A stretch of DNA of 64,000 nucleotides from Micromussa lordhowensis (lineage: Eukaryota; Cnidaria; Anthozoa; Scleractinia; Lobophylliidae): positions 29,372,118 through 29,436,117 of the forward strand of contig OZ026601.1 of assembly GCA_964020085.1 (NCBI GenBank). The letters run 5' to 3'. The number at the start of each line of letters is the position of its first letter. The first letter of the stretch is position 1. Made by a program: the position numbers and the translations under genes. Below, piece after piece: positions 20,901 to 34,679 of this stretch. The notes beneath the pieces were generated by a model that was not told the origin of the DNA, did not search any database, and worked only from the letters and a program-made list of their open reading frames with translations.

Positions 20901-23740
20901 GGACACCTAAATCGGCCATTTTCTGAGATTTTGTCAATGGGGGACCAAGGGAAAATGTTCAGAAAAGTAGGCCGACTATAGGGGCTTAAAAAACACCCTG
21001 GCGCAAATGGCATCATCTCCTAATTAGTATGCACTTAAAGTGCAAACATAGGACAACATTTTGCTGCAAACTGCGGCTCCATAAGTGTGCGTATAGCCGA
21101 GTTATGACAAATTTGGCAAGGACACCTAAATCGGCCATTATCTGAGATTTTACCAAGGGGGGACCAAGGGAAAATGCTCAAAAAAGTAGGCCGACTATAG
21201 GGGCTTCAAAAACATCCTGGCACAAATAACATCATCTCCTAATTAGTACGGACTTAAAGTGCAAAGATAGGACAACATTTTGCTGCAAACTGCGGCTCCA
21301 TAAGTGTCCGTATAGCCGAGTTATGACAAATTTGGCAAGGACACCTAAATCGGCCATTATCTGAGATTTTGCCAAGGGGGGACCAAGGGAAAATGCTCAA
21401 AAAAGTAGGCCGACTATAGGGGCTTCAAAAACATCCTGGCACAAATGGCATCATCTCCTAATTAGTATGCACTTAAAGTGCAGAGATAGGACAACATTTT
21501 GCTGCAAACTGCGGCTCCATAAGTGTCCGTATAGCCGAGTTATGACAAATTTGGCAAGGACACCTAAATCGGCCATTTTCTGAGATTTTGTCAAGGAGGG
21601 ACAAAGGGAAAATGTTCAAAAAAGTAGGCCGGCTATAGGGGCTTAAAAAACACCCTGGCGCAAATGGCATCATCTCCTAATTAGTATGCACTTAAAGTGC
21701 AAACATAGGACAACATTTTGCTGCAAACTGCGGCTCCATAAGTGTCCGTATAGCCGAGTTATGACAAATTTGGCAAGGACACCTAAATCGGCCATTTTCT
21801 GAGATTTTGCCAAAGGGGGGACCAAGGGAAAATGCTCAAAAAAGTAGGCCGACTATAGGGGCTTCAAAAACATCCTGGCACAAATGGCATCATCTCCTAA
21901 TTTGTATGCACTTAAAGTGCAGAGATAGGACAACATTTTGCTGCAAACTGCGGCTCCATAAGTGTCCGTATAGCCGAGTTATGACAAATTTGGCAAGGAC
22001 ACCTAAATCGGCCATTTTCTGAGATTTTGTCAAGGGGGGACCAAGGGAAAATGTTCAAAAAAGTAGGCCGACTATAGGGGCTTAAAAAACACCCTGGCGC
22101 AAATGGCATCATCTCCTAATTAGTATGCACTTAAAGTGCAAACATAGGACAACATTTTGCTGCAAACTGCGGCTCCATAAGTGTCCGTATAGCCGAGTTA
22201 TGACAAATTTGGCAAGGACACCTAAATCGGCCATTTTCTGAGATTTTGTCAAGGGGGGACCAAGGGAAAATGTTCAAAAAAGTAGGCCGGCTATAGGGAA
22301 TTAAAAAACAACCTGGCGCAAATGGCATCATCTCCTAATTAGAATGCACTTAAAGTGCAAACATAGGACAACATTTTGCTGCAAACTGCGGCTCCATAAG
22401 TGTCCGTATAGCCGCGTTATGAGAAATTTGGCAAGGACACCTAAATCGGTCATTATATGAGATTTTACCAAGGGGGGGACCAAGAAAAAATGCTCAAAAA
22501 AGTAGGCCGATTATAGGGGCTTCAAAAACATCCTGGCACAAATGGCATCATCTCCTAATTAGTACGCACTTAAAGTGCAAAGATAGGACAACATTTTGCT
22601 GCAAACTGCGGCTCCATAAGTTTCCGTATAGCCGAGTTATGACAAATTTGGCAAGGACACCTAAATCGGCCATTTTCTGAGATTTTGCCAAGGGGGGACC
22701 AAGGGAAAATGCTCAAAAAAGTAGGCCGACTATAGGGGCTTCAAAAACACCCTGGCGCAAATGGCATCATCTCCTAATTAGTATGCACTTGAAGTGCAAA
22801 CATGGGACAACATTTTGCTGCAAACTGCGGCTCCATAAGTGTCCGTATAGCCGAGTTATGACAAATTTGGCAAGGTTACTTAAATCGGCCCTTTTCTGAG
22901 ATTTTTCCAAGGGGGGACCAAGGGAAAATGCTCAAAAAAGTAGGCCGACTATAGGGGCTTCAAAAACATCCTAGCACAAATGGCATCATCTCTTAATTAG
23001 TATGCACTTGAAGTGCAAAGATAGGACAACATTTTGCTGCAACCTGCGGCTCCATAAGTGTCCGTATAGCCGAGTTATGACAAATTTGGCAAGGACACCT
23101 AAATCGGCCATTTTCTGAGATTTTGCCAAGGGGGGACCAAGGGAAAATGCTCAAAAAAGTAGGCCGACTATAGGGGCTTCAAAAACATCCTGGCACAAAT
23201 GGCATCATCTCCTAATTAGTATGCACTTAAAGTGCAGAGATAGGACAACATTTTGCTGCAAACTGCGGCTCCATAAGTGTCCGTATAGCCGAGTTATGAC
23301 AAATTTGGCAAGGACACCTAAATCGGCCATTTTCTGAGATTTTGTCAAGGGGGGACCAAGGGAAAATGTTCAAAAAAGTAGGCCGACTATAGGGGCTTAA
23401 AAAACACCCTGGCGCAAATGGCATCATCTCCTAATTAGTATGCACTTAAAGTGCAAACATAGGACAACATTTTGCTGCAAACTGCGGCTCCATAAGTGTC
23501 CGTATAGCCGAGTTATGACAAATTTGGCAAGGACACCTAAATCGGCCATTATCTGAGATTTTACCAAGGGGGGACCAAGGGAAAATGCTCAAAAAAGTAG
23601 GCCGACTATAGGGGCTACAAAAACATCCTGGCAGAAATGGCATCATCTCCTAATTAGTACGCACTTAAAGTGCAAAGATAGGACAACATTTTGCTGCAAA
23701 CTGCGGCTCCATAAGTTTCCGTATAGCCGAGTTATGACAA
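14950..23740 (+). repeat. Large block duplicated at lags of 5479 and 5040 bp
   Basis: About 15.1-17.4 kb matches 20.6-22.9 kb at a lag of 5479 bp (25 monomers plus four bases). The rare CTGCTGCTCC variant at 15154 and 20633 ties them. After 17.4 kb the lag falls to 5040 bp (18187 against 23227). The step is explained by an extra two-monomer duplication (about 438 bp) at 16.9-17.8 kb, where CTCCATTAGTG occurs twice. No gene is present. Confidence 0.75.
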
Positions 23741-23844
23741 ATTTGGCAAGGACACCTAAATCGGCCATTTTCTGAGATTTTGCCAAGGGGGGACCAAGGG
23801 AAAATGCTCAAAAAAGTAGGCCGACTATAGGGGCTTCAAAAACA

Positions 23845-25160
23845 TCCTAGCACAAATGGCATCATCTCTTAATTAGTATGCACTTGAAGTGCAAAGATAG
23901 GACAACATTTTGCTGCAACCTGCGGCTCCATAAGTGTCCGTATAGCCGAGTTATGACAAATTTGGCAAGGACACCTAAATCGGCCATTATATGAGATTTT
24001 ACCAAGGGGGGGACCAAGGGAAAATGCTCAAAAAAGTAGGCCGATTATAAGGGCTTCAAAAACATCCTGGCACAAATGGCATCATCTCCTAATTAGTACG
24101 CACTTAAAGTGCAAAGATAGGACAACATTTTGCTGCAAACTGCGGCTCCATAAGTTTCCGTATAGCCGAGTTATGACAAATTTGGCAAGGACACCTAAAT
24201 CGGCCATTTTCTGAGATTTTGCCAAGAGTGGACCAAGGGAAAATGCTCAAAAAAGTAGGCCGACTATAGGGGCTTCAAAAACACCCTGGCGCAAATGGCA
24301 TCATCTCCTAATTAGTATGCACTTGAAGTGCAAACATGGGACAACATTTTGCTGCAAACTGCGGCTCCATAAGTGTCCGTATAGCCGAGTTATGACAAAT
24401 TTGGCAAGGTTACTTAAATCGGCCCTTTTCTGAGATTTTTCCAAGGGGGGACCAAGGGAAAATGCTCAAAAAAGTAGGCCGACTATAGGGGCTTCAAAAA
24501 CATCCTAGCACAAATGGCATCATCTCTTAATTAGTATGCACTTGAAGTGCAAAGATAGGACAACATTTTGCTGCAACCTGCGGCTCCATAAGTGTCCGTA
24601 TAGCCGAGTTATGACAAATTTGGCAAGGACACCTAAATCGGCCATTATATGAGATTTTACCAAGGGGGGGACCAAGGGAAAATGCTCAAAAAAGTAGGCC
24701 GATTATAAGGGCTTCAAAAACATCCTGGCACAAATGGCATCATCTCCTAATTAGTACGCACTTAAAGTGCAAAGATAGGACAACATTTTGCTGCAAACTG
24801 CGGCTCCATAAGTTTCCGTATAGCCGAGTTATGACAAATTTGGCAAGGACACCTAAATCGGCCATTTTCTGAGATTTTGCCAAGAGGGGACCAAGGGAAA
24901 ATGCTCAAAAAAGTAGGCCGACTATAGGGGCTTCAAAAACACCCTGGCGCAAATGGCATCATCTCCTAATTAGTATGCACTTGAAGTGCAAACATGGGAC
25001 AACATTTTGCTGCAAACTGCGGCTCCATAAGTGTCCGTATAGCCGAGTTATGACAAATTTGGCAAGGTTACTTAAATCGGCCCTTTTCTGAGATTTTTCC
25101 AAGGGGGGACCAAGGGAAAATGCTCAAAAAAGTAGGCCGACTATAGAGGCTTCAAAAACA
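23845..25160 (+). repeat. Tandem three-monomer duplication, 658 bp
   Basis: Units of about 658 bp at 23,845-24,502 and 24,503-25,160 share a B-type monomer with GATTATAAGGGC and a shortened G run in the next monomer (GAGTGG in one copy, GAGGGG in the other). Confidence 0.75.
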
Positions 25161-26430
25161 TCCTAGCACAAATGGCATCATCTCTTAATTAGTATGCACT
25201 TGAAGTGCAAAGATAGGACAACATTTTGCTGCAACCTGCGGCTCCATAAGTGTCCGTATAGCCGAGTTATGACAAATTTGGCAAGGACACCTAAATCGGC
25301 CATTTTCTGAGATTTTGCCAAGGGGGGACCAAGGGAAAATGCTCAAAAAAGTAGGCCGACTATAGGGGCTTCAAAAACATCCTGGCACAAATGGCATCAT
25401 CTCCTAATTAGTATGCACTTAAAGTGCAGAGATAGGACAACATTTTGCTGCAAACTGCGGCTCCATAAGTGTCCGTATAGCCGAGTTATGACAAATTTGG
25501 CAAGGACACCTAAATCGGCCATTTTCTGAGATTTTGTCAAGGGGGGACCAAGGGAAAATGTTCAAAAAAGTAGGCCGACTATAGGGACTTAAAAAACACC
25601 CTGGCGCAAATGGCATCATCTCCTAATTAGTATGCACTTAAAGTGCAAACATAGGACAACATTTTGCTGCAAACTGCGGCTCCATAAGTGTCCGTATAGC
25701 CGAGTTATGACAAATTTGGCAAGGACACCTAAATCGGCCATTATCTGAGATTTTACCAAGGGGGGACCAAGGGAAAATGCTCAAAAAAGTAGGCCGACTA
25801 TAGGGGCTACAAAAACATCCTGGCACAAATGGCATCATCTCCTAATTAGTACGCACTTAAAGTGCAAAGATAGGACAACATTTTGCTGCAAACTGCGGCT
25901 CCATAAGTGTCCGTATAGCCGAGTTATGACAAATTTGGCAAGGACACCTAAATCGGCCATTTTCTGAGATTTTGCCAAGGGGGGACCAAGGGAAAATGCT
26001 CAAAAAAGTAGGCCGACTATAGGGGCTTCAAAAACACCCTGGCGCAAATGGCATCATCTCCTAATTAGTATGCACTTGAAGTGCAAACATGGGACAACAT
26101 TTTGCTGCAAACTGCGGCTCCATAAGTGTCCGTATAGCCGAGTTATGACAAATTTGGCAAGGTTAGTTAAATCGGCCCTTTTCTGAGATTTTTCCAAGGG
26201 GGGACCAAGGGAAAATGCTCAAAAAAGTAGGCCGACTATAGGGGCTTCAAAAACATCCTAGCACAAATGGCATCATCTCTTAATTAGTATGCACTTGAAG
26301 TGCAAAGATAGGACAACATTTTGCTGCAACCTGCGGCTCCATAAGTGTCCGTATAGCCGAGTTATGACAAATTTGGCAAGGACACCTAAATCGGCCATTT
26401 TCTGAGATTTTGTCAAGGGGGGACCAAGGG
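25160..26430 (+). repeat. Satellite block joining two tandem duplications
   Basis: About six monomers in the subtype order C, E, D, A, E, C, also found near 18.0-18.9 kb and 22.9-23.7 kb. Only satellite is seen. Confidence 0.75.
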
Positions 26431-28650
26431 AAAATGCTCAAAAAAGTAGGCCGACTATAGGGGCTTCAAAAACACCCTGGCGCAAATGGCATCATCTCCT
26501 AATTAGTATGCACTTAAAGTGCAAACATAGGACAACATTTTTCTGCAAACTGCGGCTCCATAAGTGTCCGTAGAGCCGCGTTATGACAAATTTGGCAAGG
26601 ACACCTAAATCGGCCATTTTCTGAGATTTTGCCAAGGGGGGACCAAGGGAAAATGCTCAAAAAAGTAGGCCGACTATAGGGGCTTCAAAAACATCCTGGC
26701 GCAAATGGCATCATCTCCTAATTAGTATGCACTTGAAGTGCAAACATAGGACAACATTTTGCTGCAAACTGCAGCTCCATAAGTGTCCGTAGAGCCGAGT
26801 TATGACAAATTTGGCAAGGACACCTAAATCGGCCATTTTCTGAGATTTTGTCAAGGGGGGACCAAGGGAAAATGTTCAAAAAAGTAGGCCGGCTATAGGG
26901 AATTAAAAAACAACCTGGCGCAAATGGCATCATCTCCTAATTAGAATGCACTTAAAGTGCAAACATAGGACAACATTTTGCTGCAAACTGCGGCTCCATA
27001 AGTGTCCGTATAGCCGAGTTATGACAAATTTGGCAAGGACACCTAAATCGGTCATTATATGAGATTTTACCAAGGGGGGGACCAAGGGAAAATGCTCAAA
27101 AAAGTAGGCCGATTATAGGGGCTTCAAAAACATCCTGGCACAAATGGCATCATCTCCTAATTAGTACGCACTTAAAGTGCAAAGATAGGACAACATTTTG
27201 CTGGAAACTGCGGCTCCATAAGTTTCCGTATAGCCGAGTTATGACAAATTTGGCAAGGACACCTAAATCGGCCATTTTCTGAGATTTTGCCAAGGGGGGA
27301 CCAAGGGAAAATGCTCAAAAAAGTAGGCCGACTATAGGGGCTTCAAAAACACCCTGGCGCAAATGGCATCATCTCCTAATTAGTATGCACTTGAAGTGCA
27401 AACATGGGACAACATTTTGCTGCAAACTGCGGCTCCATAAGTGTCCGTATAGCCGAGTTATGACAAATTTGGCAAGGTTACTTAAATCGGCCCTTTTCTG
27501 AGATTTTTCCAAGGGGGGACCAAGGGAAAATGCTCAAAAAAGTAGGCCGACTATAGGGGCTTCAAAAACACCCTGGCGCAAATGGCATCATCTCCTAATT
27601 AGTATGCACTTAAAGTGCAAACATAGGACAACATTTTTCTGCAAACTGCGGCTCCATAAGTGTCCGTAGAGCCGCGTTATGACAAATTTGGCAAGGACAC
27701 CTAAATCGGCCATTTTCTGAGATTTTGCCAAGGGGGGACCAAGGGAAAATGCTCAAAAAAGTAGGCCGACTATAGGGGCTTCAAAAACATCCTGGCGCAA
27801 ATGGCATCATCTCCTAATTAGTATGCACTTGAAGTGCAAACATAGGACAACATTTTGCTGCAAACTGCAGCTCCATAAGTGTCCGTAGAGCCGAGTTATG
27901 ACAAATTTGGCAAGGACACCTAAATCGGCCATTTTCTGAGATTTTGTCAAGGGGGGACCAAGGGAAAATGTTCAAAAAAGTAGGCCGGCTATAGGGAATT
28001 AAAAAACAACCTGGCGCAAATGGCATCATCTCCTAATTAGAATGCACTTAAAGTGCAAACATAGGACAACATTTTGCTGCAAACTGCGGCTCCATAAGTG
28101 TCCGTATAGCCGAGTTATGACAAATTTGGCAAGGACACCTAAATCGGTCATTATATGAGATTTTACCAAGGGGGGGACCAAGGGAAAATGCTCAAAAAAG
28201 TAGGCCGATTATAGGGGCTTCAAAAACATCCTGGCACAAATGGCATCATCTCCTAATTAGTACGCACTTAAAGTGCAAAGATAGGACAACATTTTGCTGC
28301 AAACTGCGGCTCCATAAGTTTCCGTATAGCCGAGTTATGACAAATTTGGCAAGGACCCCTAAATCGGCCATTTTCTGAGATTTTGCCAAGGGGGGACCAA
28401 GGGAAAATGCTCAAAAAAGTAGGCCGACTATAGGGGCTTCAAAAACACCCTGGCGCAAATGGCATCATCTCCTAATTAGTATGCACTTGAAGTGCAAACA
28501 TGGGACAACATTTTGCTGCAAACTGCGGCTCCATAAGTGTCCGTATAGCCGAGTTATGACAAATTTGGCAAGGTTACTTAAATCGGCCCTTTTCTGAGAT
28601 TTTTCCAAGGGGGGACCAAGGGAAAATGCTCAAAAAAGTAGGCCGACTAT
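26430..28650 (+). repeat. Tandem five-monomer duplication, 1096 bp
   Basis: Copies at about 26,430-27,525 and 27,526-28,650 abut head to tail. Both contain, in order, the TTTTTCTGC/GTAGAGCCGCG monomer, a monomer with CTGCAGCTCC, the AATTAAAAAACAACC variant, a B-type monomer and a C-type junction. A few single-base differences exist. Confidence 0.85.
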
Positions 28651-29510
28651 AGGGGCTTCAAAAACATCCTAGGACAAATGGCATCATCTCTTAATTAGTA
28701 TGCACTTGAAGTGCAAAGATAGGACAACATTTTGCTGCAACCTGCGGCTCCATAAGTGTCCGTATAGCCGAGTTATGACAAATTTGGCAAGGACACCTAA
28801 ATCGGCCATTTTCTGAGATTTTGCCAAGGGGGGACCAAGGGAAAATGCTCAAAAAAGTAGGCCGACTATAGGGGCTTCAAAAACATCCTGGCACAAATGG
28901 CATCATCTCCTAATTAGTATGCACTTAAAGTGCAGAGATAGGACAACATTTTGCTGCAAACTGCGGCTCCATAAGTGTCCGTATAGCCGAGTTATGACAA
29001 ATTTGGCAAGGTTAGTTAAATCGGCCCTTTTCTGAGATTTTGCCAACGGGGGACCAAGGGAAAATGCTCAAAAAAGTAGGCCGACTATAGGGGCTTCAAA
29101 AACATCCTAGCACAAATGGCATCATCTCTTAATTAGTATGCACTTGAAGTGCAAAGATAGGACAACATTTTTCTGCAACCTGCGGCTCCATAAGTGTCCG
29201 TATAGCCGAGTTATGACAAATTTGGCAAGGACACCTAAATCGGCCATTTTCTGAGATTTTGCCAAGGGGGGACCAAGGGAAAATGCTCAAAAAAGTAGGC
29301 CGACTATAGGGGCTTCAAAAACATCCTGGCACAAATGGCATCATCTCCTAATTAGTATGCACTTAAAGTGCAGAGATAGGACAACATTTTGCTGCAAACT
29401 GCGGCTCCATAAGTGTCCGTATAGCCGAGTTATGACAAATTTGGCAAGGACACCTAAATCGGCCATTTTCTGAGATTTTGTCAAGGGGGGACCAAGGGAA
29501 AATGTTCAAA
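28650..29510 (+). repeat. Satellite block between tandem duplications
   Basis: About four monomers (C-like, E, D types), with a GCCAACGGGGG variant at about 29,042 that is copied at 31,890 and 34,300. Only satellite is seen. Confidence 0.75.
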
Positions 29511-32500
29511 AAAGTAGGCCGACTATAGGGGCTTAAAAAACACCCTGGCGCAAATGGCATCATCTCCTAATTAGTATGCACTTAAAGTGCAAACAAAGGA
29601 CAACATTTTGCTGCAAACTGCGGCTCCATAAGTGTCCGTATAGCCGAGTTATGACAAATTTGGCAAGGACACCTAAATCGGCCATTATCTGAGATTTTAC
29701 CAAGGGGGGACCAAGGGAAAATGCTCAAAAAAGTAGGCCGACTATAGGGGCTACAAAAACATCCTGGCACAAATGGCATCATCTCCTAATTAGTACGCAC
29801 TTAAAGTGCAAAGATAGGACAACATTTTGCTGCAAACTGCGGCTCCATAAGTGTCCGTATAGCCGAGTTATGACAAATTTGGCAAGGACACCTAAATCGG
29901 CCATTTTCTGAGATTTTGCCAAGGGGGGACCAAGGGAAAATGCTCAAAAAAGTAGGCCGACTATAGGGGCTTCAAAAACACCCTGGCGCAAATGGCATCA
30001 TCTCCTAATTAGTATGCACTTGAAGTGCAAACATGGGACAACATTTTGCTGCAAACTGCGGCTCCATAAGTGTCCGTATAGCCGAGTTATGACAAATTTG
30101 GCAAGGTTAGTTAAATCGGCCCTTTTCTGAGATTTTTCCAAGGGGGGACCAAGGGAAAATGCTCAAAAAAGTAGGCCGACTATAGGGGCTTCAAAAACAT
30201 CCTAGCACAAATGGCATCATCTCTTAATTAGTATGCACTTGAAGTGCAAAGATAGGACAACATTTTGCTGCAACCTGCGGCTCCATAAGTGTCCGTATAG
30301 CCGAGTTATGACAAATTTGGCAAGGACACCTAAATCGGCCATTTTCTGAGATTTTGTCAAGGGGGGACCAAGGGAAAATGCTCAAAAAAGTAGGCCGACT
30401 ATAGGGTCTTCAAAAACACCCTGGCGCAAATGGCATCATCTCCTAATTAGTATGCACTTAAAGTGCAAACATAGGACAACATTTTTCTGCAAACTGCGGC
30501 TCCATAAGTGTCCGTAGAGCCGCGTTATGACAAATTTGGCAAGGACACCTAAATCGGCCATTTTCTGAGATTTTGCCAAGGGGGGACCAAGGGAAAATGC
30601 TCAAAAAAGTAGGCCGACTATAGGGGCTTCAAAAACATCCTGGCGCAAATGGCATCATCTCCTAATTAGTATGCACTTGAAGTGCAAACATAGGACAACA
30701 TTTTGCTGCAAACTGCAGCTCCATAAGTGTCCGTATAGCCGAGTTATGACAAATTTGGCAAGGACACCTAAATCGGCCATTTTCTGAGATTTTGTCAAGG
30801 GGGGACCAAGGGAAAATGTTCAAAAAAGTAGGCCGGCTATAGGGAATTAAAAAACAACCTGGCGCAAATGGCATCATCTCCTAATTAGAATGCACTTAAA
30901 GTGCAAACATAGGACAACATTTTGCTGCAAACTGCGGCTCCATAAGTGTCCGTATAGCCGAGTTATGACAAATTTGGCAAGGACACCTAAATCGGTCATT
31001 ATATGAGATTTTACCAAGGGGGGGACCAAGGGAAAATGCTCAAAAAAGTAGGCCGATTATAGGGGCTTCAAAAACATCCTGGCACAAATGGCATCATCTC
31101 CTAATTAGTACGCACTTAAAGTGCAAAGATAGGACAACATTTTGCTGGAAACTGCGGCTCCATAAGTTTCCGTATAGCCGAGTTATGACAAATTTGGCAA
31201 GGACACCTAAATCGGCCATTTTCTGAGATTTTGCCAACGGGGGGACCAAGGGAAAATGCTCAAAAAAGTAGGCCGACTATAGGGGCTTCAAAAACACCCT
31301 GGCGCAAATGGCATCATCTCCTAATTAGTATGCACTTGAAGTGCAAACATGGGACAACATTTTGCTGCAAACTGCGGCTCCATAAGTGTCCGTATAGCCG
31401 AGTTATGACAAATTTGGCAAGGTTACTTAAATCGGCCCTTTTCTGAGATTTTTCCAAGGGGGGACCAAGGGAAAATGCTCAAAAAAGTAGGCCGACTATA
31501 GGGGCTTCAAAAACATCCTAGGACAAATGGCATCATCTCTTAATTAGTATGCACTTGAAGTGCAAAGATAGGACAACATTTTGCTGCAACCTGCGGCTCC
31601 ATAAGTGTCCGTATAGCCGAGTTATGACAAATTTGGCAAGGACACCTAAATCGGCCATTTTCTGAGATTTTGCCAAGGGGGGACCAAGGGAAAATGCTCA
31701 AAAAAGTAGGCCGACTATAGGGGCTTCAAAAACATCCTGGCACAAATGGCATCATCTCCTAATTAGTATGCACTTAAAGTGCAGAGATAGGACAACATTT
31801 TGCTGCAAACTGCGGCTCCATAAGTGTCCGTATAGCCGAGTTATGACAAATTTGGCAAGGTTAGTTAAATCGGCCCTTTTCTGAGATTTTGCCAACGGGG
31901 GACCAAGGGAAAATGCTCAAAAAAGTAGGCCGACTATAGGGGCTTAAAAAACACCCTGGCGCAAATGGCATCATCTCCTAATTAGTATGCACTTAAAGTG
32001 CAAACAAAGGACAACATTTTGCTGCAAACTGCGGCTCCATAAGTGTCCGTATAGCCGAGTTATGACAAATTTGGCAAGGACACCTAAATCGGCCATTATC
32101 TGAGATTTTACCAAGGGGGGACCAAGGGAAAATGCTCAAAAAAGTAGGCCGACTATAGGGGCTACAAAAACATCCTGGCACAAATGGCATCATCTCCTAA
32201 TTAGTACGCACTTAAAGTGCAAAGATAGGACAACATTTTGCTGCAAACTGCGGCTCCATAAGTGTCCGTATAGCCGAGTTATGACAAATTTGGCAAGGAC
32301 ACCTAAATCGGCCATTTTCTGAGATTTTGCCAAGGGGGGACCAAGGGAAAATGCTCAAAAAAGTAGGCCGACTATAGGGGCTTCAAAAACACCCTGGCGC
32401 AAATGGCATCATCTCCTAATTAGTATGCACTTGAAGTGCAAACATGGGACAACATTTTGCTGCAAACTGCGGCTCCATAAGTGTCCGTATAGCCGAGTTA

Positions 32501-34331
32501 TGACAAATTTGGCAAGGTTAGTTAAATCGGCCCTTTTCTGAGATTTTTCCAAGGGGGGACCAAGGGAAAATGCTCAAAAAAGTAGGCCGACTATAGGGGC
32601 TTCAAAAACATCCTAGCACAAATGGCATCATCTCTTAATTAGTATGCACTTGAAGTGCAAAGATAGGACAACATTTTGCTGCAACCTGCGGCTCCATAAG
32701 TGTCCGTATAGCCGAGTTATGACAAATTTGGCAAGGACACCTAAATCGGCCATTTTCTGAGATTTTGTCAAGGGGGGACCAAGGGAAAATGCTCAAAAAA
32801 GTAGGCCGACTATAGGGTCTTCAAAAACACCCTGGCGCAAATGGCATCATCTCCTAATTAGTATGCACTTAAAGTGCAAACATAGGACAACATTTTTCTG
32901 CAAACTGCGGCTCCATAAGTGTCCGTAGAGCCGCGTTATGACAAATTTGGCAAGGACACCTAAATCGGCCATTTTCTGAGATTTTGCCAAGGGGGGACCA
33001 AGGGAAAATGCTCAAAAAAGTAGGCCGACTATAGGGGCTTCAAAAACATCCTGGCGCAAATGGCATCATCTCCTAATTAGTATGCACTTGAAGTGCAAAC
33101 ATAGGACAACATTTTGCTGCAAACTGCAGCTCCATAAGTGTCCGTATAGCCGAGTTATGACAAATTTGGCAAGGACACCTAAATCGGCCATTTTCTGAGA
33201 TTTTGTCAAGGGGGGACCAAGGGAAAATGTTCAAAAAAGTAGGCCGGCTATAGGGAATTAAAAAACAACCTGGCGCAAATGGCATCATCTCCTAATTAGT
33301 ATGCACTTGAAGTGCAAACATAGGACAACATTTTGCTGCAAACTGCGGCTCCATAAGTGTCCGTATAGCCGAGTTATGACAAATTTGGCAAGGACACCTA
33401 AATCGGTCATTATATGACATTTTACCAAGGGGGGGACCAAGGGAAAATGCTCAAAAAAGTAGGCCGATTATAGGGGCTTCAAAAACATCCTGGCACAAAT
33501 GGCATCATCTCCTAATTAGTACGCACTTAAAGTGCAAAGATAGGACAACATTTTGCTGGAAACTGCGGCTCCATAAGTTTCCGTATAGCCGAGTTATGAC
33601 AAATTTGGCAAGGACACCTAAATCGGCCATTTTCTGAGATTTTGCCAAGGGGGGACCAAGGGAAAATGCTCAAAAAAGTAGGCCGACTATAGGGGCTTCA
33701 AAAACACCCTGGCGCAAATGGCATCATCTCCTAATTAGTATGCACTTGAAGTGCAAACATGGGACAACATTTTGCTGCAAACTGCGGCTCCATAAGTGTC
33801 CGTATAGCCGAGTTATGACAAATTTGGCAAGGTTACTTAAATCGGCCCTTTTCTGAGATTTTTCCAAGGGGGGACCAAGGGAAAATGCTAAAAAAAGTAG
33901 GCCGACTATAGGGGCTTCAAAAACATCCTAGGACAAATGGTATCATCTCTTAATTAGTATGCACTTGAAGTGCAAAGATAGGACAACATTTTGCTGCAAC
34001 CTGCGGCTCCATAAGTGTCCGTATAGCCGAGTTATGACAAATTTGGCAAGGACACCTAAATCGGCCATTTTCTGAGATTTTGCCAAGGGGGGACCAAGGG
34101 AAAATGCTCAAAAAAGTAGGCCGACTATAGGGGCTTCAAAAACATCCTGGCACAAATGGCATCATCTCCTAATTAGTATGCACTTAAAGTGCAGAGATAG
34201 GACAACATTTTGCTGCAAACTGCGGCTCCATAAGTGTCCGTATAGCCGAGTTATGACAAATTTGGCAAGGTTAGTTAAATCGGCCCTTTTCTGAGATTTT
34301 GCCAACGGGGGACCAAGGGAAAATGCTCAAA
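29510..34331 (+). repeat. Tandem eleven-monomer duplication, 2411 bp
   Basis: Copy 1 (about 29,510-31,920) and copy 2 (about 31,921-34,331) lie directly head to tail. Shared private variants include GTGCAAACAAAGG (29,590 and 32,000), ATAGGGTCTTC (30,404 and 32,815), TTTTGCTGGAAAC, and CATCCTAGGAC. The lag becomes 2410 after one single-base length difference in a G run near 31.24/33.65 kb. Confidence 0.88.
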
Positions 34332-34679
34332 AAAGTAGGCCGACTATAGGGGCTTCAAAAACATCCTAGCACAAATGGCATCATCTCTTAATTAGTATGC
34401 ACTTAAAGTGCAAAGATAGCACAACATTTTGCTGCAAACTGCGGCTCCATAAGTGTCCGTATAGCCGAGTTATGACAAATTTGGCAAGGACACCTAAATC
34501 GGCCATTTTCTGAGATTTTGTCAAGGGGGGACCAAGGGAAAATGCTCAAAAAAGTAGGCCGACTAAAGGGGCTTCAAAAACACCCTGGCGCAAATGGCAT
34601 CATCTCCTAATTAGTATGCACTTAAAGTGCAAACATAGGACAACATTTTTCTGCAAACTGCGGCTCCATAAGTGTCCGT

